Below the pieces are notes generated by a model. That model made no database searches, was not told the DNA's origin, and was given only the letters and a program-made list of their open reading frames with translations. A stretch of 64,000 bases of DNA from Candidatus Palauibacter polyketidifaciens (GTDB lineage Bacteria > Gemmatimonadota > Gemmatimonadetes > Palauibacterales > Palauibacteraceae), in NCBI RefSeq assembly GCF_947581785.1, contig NZ_CANPVO010000038.1:1-64000 (forward strand), read 5' to 3'. This document shows positions 1 through 9,174 of this stretch, one piece after another. How positions within the stretch are numbered: the first letter of the stretch is position 1; the number at the start of each line of letters is the position of its first letter. A program made the translations under genes and the position numbers.

Positions 1-1
1 C

Positions 2-37
2 CCGCGCGCGTACCGGGCCGTGGCCGCGCCGAACTGA
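2..37 (+). CDS. possible C-terminal tail of a gene entering from the left
   Basis: One plus-strand frame is open from the window edge to a TGA at 35-37, giving only eleven residues (ending AVAAPN). It would converge on the ABC permease gene with a 55 bp gap. Nothing in so short a stretch identifies a family, and it may simply be non-coding. Confidence 0.25.
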   Translation, partial: PRAYRAVAAPN

Positions 38-92
38 CGACCCCGGTGAAGATGGAGACACCACGCTGGAACCTCAGCTATGGGGGCCGGGG

Positions 93-926
93 TCAGAGGT
101 CGCGGCGGCGGAACAGGATGAAGGCGATGCCGACGAGGAGCGTCGTCCAGGCGGCGGCCGTGACGAGGTGCCACGCGGGATCCACCGCGGGTGGCGGTGT
201 CCGGCCCGCGGCCTCGACGGCGGCGGCGTAACGCTCGTAGGCGGTGGCGTCGTAGTTGCGGAATTCCAGGAGCGGGAAGGTGTTCGAAAACGGCAGGTAG
301 TCGAGCCAGCCGGTGTAGTCCGGCAGGAAGCGGCGGACGAGCGCGGGCAGCATCCCGGACTCGATCGGGCCGATCCAGAGGAACCATACGGCCAGCGCCG
401 CTCCCGTCCTGCGGATTCCGAGCGACAGCAGGAACGCGAGCGCGGCCACGCTCAGAAACGCCAGCCCGAGCCCTCCGGCCGCCTGAAGAACGGACAGCGG
501 GACGAGCGGCCCCTCGGCAGTGGCGAGATCGGTCCGAATCAGAGCGAGCAGCGTCGGGATCGCCACGTGGACACCGATGAAGGCGAGCCCCACGACGGGC
601 AGCAGGAGCGATTTTCCCCAGAACCACTGGGACTTGGAGAGGCCGTCGATCACGTTCTGCCGCGCGGTCCGCCAGCCGAACTCCGTCGCGGACAGCAGCA
701 CGAGCGTGAGAGCGGCGAAGATCACGACCATGGTGGATTCGTCCCCGAACACGGCGGTCCAGATGTCGGGGAGCCGGAAGCCCTCGCTGCGCTCGAGGAA
801 CGGTTGGCCGTGGTTCATGAGCGTGAAGAACGCGTAGAAGCCGAGGGCGATCCAGAAGGCGACCCGCTTCCTCGCCTTGAACCACTCGTTGCGCAACAGC
901 ACGCCGAACGCCCGCGCGCCCTTCAT
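93..926 (-). CDS. ABC-2 type transporter permease
   Basis: Integral membrane subunit of an ABC exporter, 277 aa. Hydrophobic segments lie near residues 22-38, 66-82, 106-128, 148-168, 175-190 and 252-271, i.e. six helices as usual for ABC-2 permeases. The protein ends FRRRDL, a tail common in this family. The first residues are cytoplasmic and basic (RNEWFKARKR), also typical. Its start overlaps the stop of the ATPase gene by four bases (ATGA), so the two are almost certainly translated together. The substrate cannot be read from sequence; relatives export drugs, lipids or bacteriocin-like compounds, or drive NosY/gliding-type systems. Confidence 0.85.
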   Translation of the reverse strand: MKGARAFGVLLRNEWFKARKRVAFWIALGFYAFFTLMNHGQPFLERSEGFRLPDIWTAVFGDESTMVVIFAALTLVLLSATEFGWRTARQNVIDGLSKSQWFWGKSLLLPVVGLAFIGVHVAIPTLLALIRTDLATAEGPLVPLSVLQAAGGLGLAFLSVAALAFLLSLGIRRTGAALAVWFLWIGPIESGMLPALVRRFLPDYTGWLDYLPFSNTFPLLEFRNYDATAYERYAAAVEAAGRTPPPAVDPAWHLVTAAAWTTLLVGIAFILFRRRDL

Positions 927-1858
927 TGGATCTCTCCGAACCCCTCGGGCGTGCCCGTGATCTCCATGAAGGCGTCCTCCAGCGATTGCCGTTCAAGAGA
1001 CAGGTGCGAGGCGTAGATCCCGCGCCCGGCAAGGAAGCGGTTCAGTTCGGAGAGCCCGGCGCCTCCGACCTGCACCAGGACGCGGTCATCCTCGACCCGC
1101 GCATGGCCCGCGCCCTCGAACTCCGACACGGCCTGCCGAAGCGCCTCGACGTCCCCGTCGGCGGCCACCGCGGCCACCGTTCGGGCGGAGGTGAGTTCGT
1201 CCACGCTCCCCTCGCGGACGAGACGGCCGGTCTCGATGATCGCGACGTGAGTGCAGGTGCGTTCGACCTCGTGCAGCATGTGGCTCGAGAGGAAGATCGT
1301 CTTCCCGCGGCCGGCGAGTTCGCGGATGATGTCGCGGATCTCCCGCTGTCCCGCCGGATCGAGTCCGTTGGCCGGCTCGTCGAGGATGATGAGTTCCGGA
1401 TCGCCGATCATCGTGGCTGCCAGGGCGAGTCGCTGCTTCATGCCCAGCGAACACGCCTTGAACTTCGTCTTCCGGCGCGAGGCCAGCCCCACGATTTCGA
1501 GCACCTCGGCGATGTCCGCCTCGTCGCTCCCCTTCACCCGGGCCACGACCCGCAGGTTGTCCCGGCAGCTCAGGTAGGGGTAGAAGTTGGGGTATTCGAG
1601 CGTGGCGCCGATCCGCTGTCGCGCGGCGTGCAACTCGGCGGGCGTTTCCCCGCCGAACAGTCGGAAGGAGCCGCCCGTCGGGTTGATGATCCCGAGGAGC
1701 ATCCCGATGGTCGTCGTCTTGCCGCTTCCGTTCGGCCCCAGGAAACCGTAGACCTGCCCGGCTTCCACCTGGACGGAAAGCTCGTCGACGGCGAGCGTCC
1801 CCGCTCCGCGCAACGCGGCGTATCGCTTGGAGAGTCCGTCGGTTTCGATGATCGTCAT
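923..1858 (-). CDS. ABC transporter ATP-binding protein
   Basis: Nucleotide-binding subunit partnering the adjacent permease. Walker A is GPNGSGKTT at residues 41-49, the signature is SLGMKQ at 137-142 (a G-M variant of LSGGQ typical of ABC-2 exporters), and Walker B is LIILDEP at 156-162, followed by the NGLDP D-loop and an LSSHMLHEVE switch region. At 311 aa it has the C-terminal extension of about 80 residues seen in drug and antibiotic export ATPases. The start overlaps the upstream small membrane-protein gene by four bases and the stop overlaps the permease gene, making a tight three-gene unit. Confidence 0.93.
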   Translation of the reverse strand: MTIIETDGLSKRYAALRGAGTLAVDELSVQVEAGQVYGFLGPNGSGKTTTIGMLLGIINPTGGSFRLFGGETPAELHAARQRIGATLEYPNFYPYLSCRDNLRVVARVKGSDEADIAEVLEIVGLASRRKTKFKACSLGMKQRLALAATMIGDPELIILDEPANGLDPAGQREIRDIIRELAGRGKTIFLSSHMLHEVERTCTHVAIIETGRLVREGSVDELTSARTVAAVAADGDVEALRQAVSEFEGAGHARVEDDRVLVQVGGAGLSELNRFLAGRGIYASHLSLERQSLEDAFMEITGTPEGFGEIQ

Positions 1859-2145
1859 GTGGGGTCCCGTGGCGTTTCACCGCCGGTGCGCTCTTCCAGC
1901 TGCCGCCGGAACAGTTCCGCCTCGGCGAGCTGATCCAGGAGTTCGCCCCGCTCCCGGTGCTCGCCTTCAAGCTGCTCGATCCGCTCCGTCAGCCGGGCGA
2001 TCGTCTCGCGGTCCCGCCTCATCGGCCCCAACGCTTCCGCCAGATCCCGCACCAGCGGCCGCAGGGCGAAGTGCGTCGCCATCGCAAGAACCGGGATGCC
2101 GATCGTGAAGAAGATCGCGACGATGGCGATGATCATCTCTTCCAT
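1855..2145 (-). CDS. small single-span membrane protein with coiled coil
   Basis: A 96-residue protein not recognised as a named family. Residues about 4-28 form one hydrophobic helix (IIAIVAIFFTIGIPVLAMA). The rest is charged and heptad-like (about residues 40-85, e.g. ETIARLTERIEQLEGEHRE), suggesting a cytoplasmic coiled coil after an N-terminal anchor. It is the first gene of the ABC unit and overlaps the ATPase start (ATGA). It could be a regulatory or assembly subunit of the exporter; that is inferred from position only. Its general layout recalls PspB-like proteins, but I do not claim homology. Confidence 0.7.
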   Translation of the reverse strand: MEEMIIAIVAIFFTIGIPVLAMATHFALRPLVRDLAEALGPMRRDRETIARLTERIEQLEGEHRERGELLDQLAEAELFRRQLEERTGGETPRDPT

Positions 2146-2244
2146 ATCTCACCCCTGCGCATGCGCTTCATGCGGCATAAGAACGGAACGCATGGCGCGG
2201 TGGTTTCGCGAGGACGGAATCCGCCCCCGCGAGGAGCGGCGGGG

Positions 2245-4308
2245 TTAGCGGGGAGGCCGGCGGCCGAGAATGCCCCGGCCCCACACGTTGTTTCCGCGGT
2301 TCACGTCCGGCAGCACGCCGTCCGGGTCGATCTGGACGTTGCGCACGGGCCCGCCGGGCACCTCCAGCACATAGGTGCCGTCCGCCTCCCAGGCCTCCAC
2401 CGGAACCTCATGTCGGTGCTCTTCCCCGTCCCGGAAGAGGATCCGCACCTCGAGCGGCATCGGGATGCCTCCACGATTCTCGAACACGACCCGTGTCGTA
2501 TCCCCCAGGCGCGTCACGGAGGCGATCGCCTGGTCGAGGATCGCGTCCTCGTAGATCCAGCCCCTGAAGAACCAGTCGAGATCCTGCCCCGACACGTCCT
2601 CCATCGTGCGGATGAAATCGGCCGGCTGCGGGTGCTTGTACGCCCAGCGCCGGATGTACTCCCGGAAGCCCTCGTCGAACACCTCGGGCCCGAGGATCTC
2701 CTCGCGCAGCAGGACGAGCACCGCGGCCGGCTTGTTGTAGGCGAGAACCCCGATGTCCGCTTCCGGAATGCTGTCGGCCGGCGTGTACACGGCGTGAGTC
2801 GGGAGGCGCGTGTCCGTCGCGATCTGGGCCGGGGACATGAGTTGGCCCAGGATCGGCTCTCCACCCGCGAATTCGATGCCCGAATAGTAGTTGATGAAGG
2901 TGTTGAACCCCTCGTCCATCCACGCGTACCGGCGCTCGTCCGAGCCCACGATCATCGGGAACCACGTGTGTCCGATCTCGTGGTCCGTGACGGAGAAGAG
3001 GAAGGCGCCGCGGGACCGCCAGGAACAGAAGACGATCATGGGATACTCCATCCCGAGGGCGAGGCCGGCGACGTTGATGGCGACGGGATACGGATAGCGG
3101 AGCCACTGCTCGGAATAGTACCGGACGCTGTGGCGGAGATATTCCGTGGAGCGCTCCCAGCCGCTGCTCGCGGGCCCGCCGATGCTCTCCTGCGGGTAGG
3201 CGGACATGATGAGGACGTCCTCCCAGCCGGCGGCGTCCCAGACAAAGCGGTCGGACGTGGCCCACGCAAAGTCGCGCACGTTCTCCGCGCGGAAGCGCCA
3301 CGTGAGCGGGGTCTCGCCGGGGGGCCGCGTGTGATCCTCCCCGGCTTCGTCCGGCCCGATGATGTGGACGGTCTCCTCGGAGAGGCGCGCCTCCGCGAGC
3401 CGCTCGCGCTGCATCGGCGTGAGGACATCGTCGGGATTGAGGAGTTCTCCCGTGGCGACGACGACGAAGTCCCGCGGGACGGTGAGTTCGACTTCAAAGT
3501 CGCCGTACTCCAGATACCACTCGCCCTGCCCCAGGAAGGGAGACTGGTTCCACCCGTTCACGTCATCGTACGTGAAGACGCGGGGATACCACTGCGCGAG
3601 CTGATAGATGATCCCGCCCCGGATGTCGAGTTGTCCCATGCGGTCGCCGCCCGTCTCCGGGATCTCGAACGCGAAATCGATCTCGACCTCGAGCTGGCTG
3701 CCGCCGGGAGGGAGGGGTTCGCCGAGGAGGATCTCCATCATCGTGTCCTCGGTCCGGTACTCGGGGACCGTCATCTCGCCCTCGAGGTCGGCGCGGACGC
3801 CCGAGATCACGAAACCGCCGTCCTTGAAAAAGCCGCCGTGGCGCACGTCCCCGCCGAGTTCCTCCGCCCTCTGCGCCCCGTAGCTGGTTTCCCGGAAGAG
3901 GTTCTGGTCGAGCTGCACCCAGAGACTCGTGAGCGAATCGGGGCTGTTGTTCGTATAGGTGATGCGTTCCGTGCCTTCGATGCGGTCGTCGTCGAGTGTG
4001 ACCCGGATGTGGTAGTCGGCCCGCTGCTGCCAGTAGGCTTCGCCCGGGGCGCCGGCGACATCCCGGAACTCGTCGGGCTCGGGGAGATCGAGGGGTGCGA
4101 AGGCGCCCGCCGGGTCGAAGATCCGGCGCAGGGAATCGCGGCGCGCGAGTTCGGCCGCCTCCGCCGCCTCACGTTCTTCTCGTTCATCTTCCTGCGCCGC
4201 CAGCCCGCCGTACGGTGACGGATGGGACAGCTGCGGCAGGACCGGCGTAAGCACCGCGAGCAGCATCACGGCGGAAAACGTGCGTGCCCCCCGTCCAGTC
4301 GCTCTCAT
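2245..4308 (-). CDS. secreted M1 family metallopeptidase
   Basis: Zinc aminopeptidase-type enzyme of 687 aa. Residues 1-38 form a signal peptide (FSAVMLLAVL core), so it acts outside the cytoplasm. The zinc site is HEIGH at 443-447, with the third ligand Glu466 eighteen residues later (WMDEGF), the M1 spacing. The usual GAMEN exopeptidase motif appears as GMEYP around 419-423, a variant seen in M1 relatives that are annotated as peptidases without proven aminopeptidase specificity. A beta-sandwich N-terminal domain covers about 95-290. A 99 bp gap separates it from the ABC unit and a 40 bp gap from the DUF418 gene upstream, so co-transcription with the latter is likely. Confidence 0.92.
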   Translation of the reverse strand: MRATGRGARTFSAVMLLAVLTPVLPQLSHPSPYGGLAAQEDEREEREAAEAAELARRDSLRRIFDPAGAFAPLDLPEPDEFRDVAGAPGEAYWQQRADYHIRVTLDDDRIEGTERITYTNNSPDSLTSLWVQLDQNLFRETSYGAQRAEELGGDVRHGGFFKDGGFVISGVRADLEGEMTVPEYRTEDTMMEILLGEPLPPGGSQLEVEIDFAFEIPETGGDRMGQLDIRGGIIYQLAQWYPRVFTYDDVNGWNQSPFLGQGEWYLEYGDFEVELTVPRDFVVVATGELLNPDDVLTPMQRERLAEARLSEETVHIIGPDEAGEDHTRPPGETPLTWRFRAENVRDFAWATSDRFVWDAAGWEDVLIMSAYPQESIGGPASSGWERSTEYLRHSVRYYSEQWLRYPYPVAINVAGLALGMEYPMIVFCSWRSRGAFLFSVTDHEIGHTWFPMIVGSDERRYAWMDEGFNTFINYYSGIEFAGGEPILGQLMSPAQIATDTRLPTHAVYTPADSIPEADIGVLAYNKPAAVLVLLREEILGPEVFDEGFREYIRRWAYKHPQPADFIRTMEDVSGQDLDWFFRGWIYEDAILDQAIASVTRLGDTTRVVFENRGGIPMPLEVRILFRDGEEHRHEVPVEAWEADGTYVLEVPGGPVRNVQIDPDGVLPDVNRGNNVWGRGILGRRPPR

Positions 4309-4348
4309 CGAATCTCCCTGTCCCTCACCATGTTCATGGCCGTTCTTC

Positions 4349-5608
4349 TCACGCGATCCTCATTGGCTGCCGCTGCCCGTAGGAAAGGGTACGCCAGAGC
4401 CACTCCAGGGGTCCGAAACGGAACCGCGCGAGCCACCACGGCGACCACGCCAACTGGAGCCCCCAGATCGCCACGACGATGCCGACGCATCCCGCGCCCC
4501 CCACCCGCTCGAACAGGCCCAACCCGTGGCCATAGAAGACGAGCGAGCACAGTACGCTCTGTGCAATGTAGTTCGTGAACGCCATGCGACCGACGGCGGC
4601 CAGGCGCAGCCGAGCCCGAGCCAGCCGCCCGGTTCGAGCCAGGAGCATCACCAACCCCACGTAGCCCAGAAAGACACCGACGGAGCCGACGTAGTTGAAG
4701 AGGGTCCCTCCGAGCTTCGACTGCTCCCAGGCGAAGCCGGCCTCCACGTTGTACCAGACCCCGGCGGCGGCGAGCGGGAGCCCGAGTCCGAGCCCCCAGA
4801 GGACGAGCCGGCGGTAGAACGACGCCGGCCACCTCGCCGAGAGCACGCCCAGCTTGTAGAGCGCCATCCCCACGAGCATGAGCCCCCCCGCTCGCCACAC
4901 GAGGTAGCCCGCGAAAGCGACGGTCTCGACGAGGAAGGCGTAGTAGGCACGAACCGGCATCTGCTGCGCCCAGCCCCCGCGCATGGCTTCGATCTCCGCG
5001 CCGATCTCCGCCGCCGAGGGCGCCCACTGGGCCGCGACCTCCGCCCGGTCGCCGGCCGGCCAGTACGGAATCGACCAGTCGGCGAGACCCATGACGAGTA
5101 CGACGATCCCGACCGCGCACCCGCCGGCCCACAGCAGGCGGCGGGGCGCCCAGCCGCGGAACCCGTACAGGATGAAGCCGCAGAGGGCGTAGGGGACGAG
5201 GATGTCCCCGTGCCAGATCCCGTAGGCGTGAAGGAGTCCGATCACGAGGAGCCAGAACTGGCGGCGATAGTGCAACCGACCTCCGGGGATGCCGCGACGG
5301 TCCATGCGCTCGCTCATCATCGCGATCCCCGCGCCGAACAACAGGGAGAAGATCGAGATGAACTTCGTGTCCGCGAAGACGTTGACCGCGGCCCAGATCC
5401 AGAAGTCGGTGCCTCCGATGCCGCCACCCGGAGCGGAGGACGGGTTCCGGTACGCCGAGGAGACCCAGGCGAAACTCCAGATGTTGACGATGAGGATGCC
5501 CAGCACGGCGAAGCCGCGGAGGCTGTCGATCGCGTGGATCCGCCCGGATTCCGACACCGGCGCGGCGACCCGCGGGGACGATCGGGCTTCGGGCGGCGTT
5601 TCGGACAT
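4349..5608 (-). CDS. DUF418 domain membrane protein (YeiB family)
   Basis: Polytopic membrane protein of 419 aa. The N-terminus has the RIHAIDSLRGFAVLGIL motif shared by DUF418 and acyltransferase-3-like proteins. The C-terminal third carries the DUF418 hallmark GRMAFTNYIAQS and the closing FGPLEWLWR segment. About ten hydrophobic helices are visible. I chose the ATG at 5608 (MSETPPEARSS) because the twenty residues before it look like untranslated leader rather than protein. It is divergent from the S9 peptidase gene across 80 bp. YeiB-type proteins are thought to be transporters, but the function is not established. Confidence 0.88.
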   Translation of the reverse strand: MSETPPEARSSPRVAAPVSESGRIHAIDSLRGFAVLGILIVNIWSFAWVSSAYRNPSSAPGGGIGGTDFWIWAAVNVFADTKFISIFSLLFGAGIAMMSERMDRRGIPGGRLHYRRQFWLLVIGLLHAYGIWHGDILVPYALCGFILYGFRGWAPRRLLWAGGCAVGIVVLVMGLADWSIPYWPAGDRAEVAAQWAPSAAEIGAEIEAMRGGWAQQMPVRAYYAFLVETVAFAGYLVWRAGGLMLVGMALYKLGVLSARWPASFYRRLVLWGLGLGLPLAAAGVWYNVEAGFAWEQSKLGGTLFNYVGSVGVFLGYVGLVMLLARTGRLARARLRLAAVGRMAFTNYIAQSVLCSLVFYGHGLGLFERVGGAGCVGIVVAIWGLQLAWSPWWLARFRFGPLEWLWRTLSYGQRQPMRIA

Positions 5609-5688
5609 CGCGTACCTGTTCGTAATGTTGATACATCCGTCCCGCACGGGAGCGCATCGCAGCATCAAGATAAGCGAGAGGTGTCAAC

Positions 5689-7884
5689 ATGTCCGGGTCC
5701 CAGAGCCTTGTCTCCACATCTCTTCCCCTTCGAACGCCGGCGCCGGGATCGAGATGGCTCGCGCTCGCCGCCATCCTGTTCCTCCCCCTGGCCCCCCTGG
5801 TCGTCCAAGCTCAGGCGGATCCCGCGCCGGCCGACGCCGGGTGGACGCCTGCGCTGAGCATGCAGTATCGCGGGGTCTCGGGGACCGCGATCTCCCCCGA
5901 CGGCTCCCGCATCGCCTTCGTCGTGCGCGAGCCGCTGATGGAAGGACCGCAGTCGGAGTATCTGAGTCACATCTGGATGACGAACGCGGATGGGGCGGGG
6001 CCCGCACAGTGGACGCGCGGTGAAGCGTCGGCGGGGTCGCCGCAGTTCTCGCCCGACGGCGCCTGGTTGAGCTTCACATCCGGACGCGAGGGAGAAGGCG
6101 AGGCGGGCAGCCAGGTGTGGGCGCTGCCGATGGCGGGCGGCGAGGCACGGCAGCTCACGAAGGCGGAAGGGTCCGTGGGGGGATACCGGTGGTCGCCCGA
6201 CGGGACGCGGATCGCCTTCCTCATGCGGGATCCGCAGACCGCGGAGGAGAAGAAGGCGACGGATGAAAAGCGGGACGTCATCCTCGTGGACCGGAACTAC
6301 AAGTTCTCGCACCTCTATGTGGCCGCGATCGACCCGGGGGCGGACGAGCCCGCGGAGCCGGTGCGACTTACGGCGGGCGACTTCCACGTCACCGGCTTCA
6401 GCTGGGCGCCGGACGGGGGGCGCATCGTGTTCGCGCACCAGGTCGATCCCCGCATCAACACGGGGCGGCTGAGCGGAGACCTCTCCACGACCACCGTCCC
6501 GGACGCCGCGGAGATCGGTGAAATCCTGGCCGCGCGGGAAGCCGGGGGAGACGACGACGAAGACCCGGCCGAGGACGCCGACAGCGGTCCGGCCGCGGTC
6601 GGCGAGGTCGAGCTCCTCGTGGGCGGAGCGGGGATCGAGCGGAGCCCGCACTGGTCGCCGGACGGCGCCTGGATCGCCTACGTGTCGACCGGCGATCAGC
6701 CGGAGCCGATCGGGCTCGGCGACGTGTACGTCATGCCGGCCGCGGGAGGCGAGGCGAGGCGGCTCGACACGCCGAACCGCAGCGCGTCCGTGCTCGGCTG
6801 GTCCGGGGATTCCTCCGAACTGCTTCTGCTCGAATCGCTCGGCACGCGCCGGCACGTGCTGGCGGTCCCGGTCGATGGCGGCGAGCTGCGCTTCATCTCC
6901 TACGGGGACGGCCTGGTCGGCTCGGTCGCGCTCACGGACGACGCGAGCCGCATGGCTTTCACCTGGCAGACCCCCGATGAGCCGTGGGACGTCTTCGTCT
7001 CGCCCACGAACGGGTACGCGCCGACGCAGGTCACGGACCTCCATGCCGGCGTGCCGCGCCCGGAGATGGGGCGCACGCAACTCGTCTCCTGGACCTCGAC
7101 GGAAGGGTTCGAGATCGAGGGCCTCCTCACGTATCCCGTCGGCTACGAGGAGGGCGAGCGCGTGCCGCTCATCCTGAACGTGCACGGCGGGCCGGCGGGC
7201 GTCTTCAGCCAGGGCTTCACGGGCAGCGCGTCCGCGTACATGCTGCAGTACTTCGCCCAGCAGGGCTTCGCGATCCTGCGCCCGAACCCGCGCGGCTCCA
7301 CCGGCTACGGGAAGGACTTCCGCTACGCGAACTTCCAGGACTGGGGCTACGGCGACTTCCGCGACCTCATGTCGGGCGTCGACCACGCAATCGAGATGGG
7401 CGTGGCGGACCCGGACCGCCTCCTCCTCATGGGCTGGAGCTACGGCGGCTACATGACCTCGTGGGCCGTCACCCAGACGGACCGTTTCGTCGCGGCAAGC
7501 ATGGGGGCCGGACTCCCGAACCTGATCTCGATGACGACGACGACGGACATCCAGGACTACCTCGTGGGTCATATGGGGGTCGAGTTCTGGGAAGACTACG
7601 AGCGCTACGAGCGGCACTCCGCCATGTACCACATCGCGAACGTGGTCACGCCGACGCAGGTAATCCACGGTGCGCAGGATCTGAGGGTGCCGTTCACCCA
7701 GGGGCAGGAGTTCTACCGCGCCCTCGACCGGCGCGGCGTGCCTACGGAGATGGTCGTGTACCCGCGCACGCCGCACGGGCCGCGCGAGCCGAAGTTCGTC
7801 ATGGACGTGTCGGAGCGGATCCTGACCTGGTTCCGGAAGCACCTGGGAGCGGACGCGGTCGCGGCCGGGGACGAGAGCCGCTGA
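5689..7884 (+). CDS. secreted S9 family peptidase (acylaminoacyl-peptidase-like)
   Basis: Serine peptidase of 731 aa with an N-terminal signal peptide (hydrophobic core about residues 24-42, ending VQAQA). A TolB/WD-like propeller (SPDG repeats, about 55-440) precedes an alpha/beta-hydrolase domain. The catalytic triad reads as Ser584 in GWSYGGY, Asp664 in GAQDLRVPF and His696 in PHGPRE. An acidic insert (GGDDDEDPAEDAD) interrupts the propeller near residue 290. The start is preceded by GAGAGGTG-like Shine-Dalgarno sequence. The stop overlaps the probable start of the next gene. Likely role: cleavage of oligopeptides in the periplasm. Confidence 0.93.
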   Translation: MSGSQSLVSTSLPLRTPAPGSRWLALAAILFLPLAPLVVQAQADPAPADAGWTPALSMQYRGVSGTAISPDGSRIAFVVREPLMEGPQSEYLSHIWMTNADGAGPAQWTRGEASAGSPQFSPDGAWLSFTSGREGEGEAGSQVWALPMAGGEARQLTKAEGSVGGYRWSPDGTRIAFLMRDPQTAEEKKATDEKRDVILVDRNYKFSHLYVAAIDPGADEPAEPVRLTAGDFHVTGFSWAPDGGRIVFAHQVDPRINTGRLSGDLSTTTVPDAAEIGEILAAREAGGDDDEDPAEDADSGPAAVGEVELLVGGAGIERSPHWSPDGAWIAYVSTGDQPEPIGLGDVYVMPAAGGEARRLDTPNRSASVLGWSGDSSELLLLESLGTRRHVLAVPVDGGELRFISYGDGLVGSVALTDDASRMAFTWQTPDEPWDVFVSPTNGYAPTQVTDLHAGVPRPEMGRTQLVSWTSTEGFEIEGLLTYPVGYEEGERVPLILNVHGGPAGVFSQGFTGSASAYMLQYFAQQGFAILRPNPRGSTGYGKDFRYANFQDWGYGDFRDLMSGVDHAIEMGVADPDRLLLMGWSYGGYMTSWAVTQTDRFVAASMGAGLPNLISMTTTTDIQDYLVGHMGVEFWEDYERYERHSAMYHIANVVTPTQVIHGAQDLRVPFTQGQEFYRALDRRGVPTEMVVYPRTPHGPREPKFVMDVSERILTWFRKHLGADAVAAGDESR

Positions 7885-9086
7885 GCCGCCGGAGCCTCCC
7901 GAGGTTCACCAGGGAGGCGGCCACCCGATTGTGGCTGCACCGGCAGGGGTTCGACGGGCCCCGCGGGTCGACTCCGCTCGACGCCGCGGCGTTCGTCGGC
8001 CACCTGGAGCGGACGGGCGCCCTTCAACTCGACAGCGTGAACGTCGTGGACCGGGCCCATTACCTGACCCTCTGGAGCCGGTTCGGTGCGTACGACCGCG
8101 CGGACGTGGACCGGTGGGTATACGGGGACCGCCTCGCGTACGAGTACTGGGGGCACGAAGCGTCGATCCTTCCCATCTCCCACCTCCCTCTCGGACGGCG
8201 GCGCATGCGACGCTTCCCGCCCGAGAGCTGGTCGGGACGCGCGTGGTGGGGCCGATACGCGACGTCGACGGCGTCGAAGCGGCGAGTGCTGCGGCGGCTG
8301 CGCGCCGAGGGACCCCTGGAGAGCGTCGACTTTCAGCCGCAGCCGGCCGAACGCGGGGAGAAGACCGACTCGCTCGGGTGGCGCCTGAAGGAGGACAAGC
8401 GCTCGCTCAAGCTGTTGTGGCACGACGGACGCGTCGCGGTGACGCGGCGGCGCCACTTCCGCTGTATCTATGACCTGGCGGAACGGGTCTACCCCGACGG
8501 GCCCGCCGCGACGCTCGCCGCGTACCACGACAGCTGGCTTCTCATCGCGCTTTCGGGCTGCGGCATCGCTCCTGAGAGGCACCTCGTCAACTACTTCACC
8601 GGACCCGAACTCAACGCGGCGGAGCGGCGCCGGACCATCGCCCGCAACCTGCGGAAGAAGCGGATCGTCGAGGTCGAGGTCGAGGGGCTGCGGGGGCCGT
8701 GCTACGCCCTGCCCGAACACCTGGACGGCATCGATCGACTCCCGGAGCCCGCCGGGACGACGCTCATCTGCCCTTTCGACTCGCTGCTCTGGCAGCGGAA
8801 GCGGGCCGCCGAATTCCTGGATTTCAGCTACACGGTCGAAATCTACGTCCCGGCCGCGAAGCGGAAGTACGGCTACTACGTCCTGCCCATCCTGCACGAG
8901 GGCCGCCTCGTGGGCCGGCTCGACCCGAAACTCCACCGCGACCGCAACGTGCTCGAAATCCGGGCGCTGCACTTCGAGCCGGAGTTCGCCCCGACCGCGC
9001 GCTTCGAGGCCGGGCTGAACGACGCCGTCGCGGACCTCGCCGGTTTCCTGGGCGCGACCGACATCGCCATGCCGCCGCGCGGCTGA
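7881..9086 (+). CDS. YcaQ/AlkZ-like winged-helix DNA glycosylase
   Basis: Member of the HTH_42 (YcaQ) family, which unhooks DNA interstrand crosslinks by base excision. Counting from the proposed start, the catalytic Q-phi-D motif is Gln49-Leu-Asp51 inside LQLDSVNVVDRAHY, matching the E. coli YcaQ type (QxD) rather than AlkZ (QxQ). The C-terminal beta-barrel segment CPFDSLLWQRKR and the following KYGYYVLPIL are family hallmarks. No ATG, GTG or TTG precedes the conserved N-terminus. The best candidate is CTG at 7881, overlapping the upstream TGA (CTGA), giving 401 aa against about 410 for E. coli YcaQ. The start is therefore uncertain; the family call is not. Confidence 0.88.
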   Translation: MSRRSLPRFTREAATRLWLHRQGFDGPRGSTPLDAAAFVGHLERTGALQLDSVNVVDRAHYLTLWSRFGAYDRADVDRWVYGDRLAYEYWGHEASILPISHLPLGRRRMRRFPPESWSGRAWWGRYATSTASKRRVLRRLRAEGPLESVDFQPQPAERGEKTDSLGWRLKEDKRSLKLLWHDGRVAVTRRRHFRCIYDLAERVYPDGPAATLAAYHDSWLLIALSGCGIAPERHLVNYFTGPELNAAERRRTIARNLRKKRIVEVEVEGLRGPCYALPEHLDGIDRLPEPAGTTLICPFDSLLWQRKRAAEFLDFSYTVEIYVPAAKRKYGYYVLPILHEGRLVGRLDPKLHRDRNVLEIRALHFEPEFAPTARFEAGLNDAVADLAGFLGATDIAMPPRG

Positions 9087-9174
9087 GCGGAGCTTCGCGG
9101 GGGGTCGGGTATGGACCCGCGAGACTGCCGGGTCGTACCGTTGGAAAGGTTCTCGCGAACTTCGGAGGTTCACG

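Noticed and set aside
1957-4218. A 753-codon open plus-strand frame
   Set aside because: It lies antisense to the M1 peptidase, which has complete zinc motifs; the plus translation is Arg/Pro/His-rich with no domain.
5665-7842. A 725-codon minus-strand frame
   Set aside because: Antisense to an S9 peptidase with intact triad; typical high-GC shadow frame.
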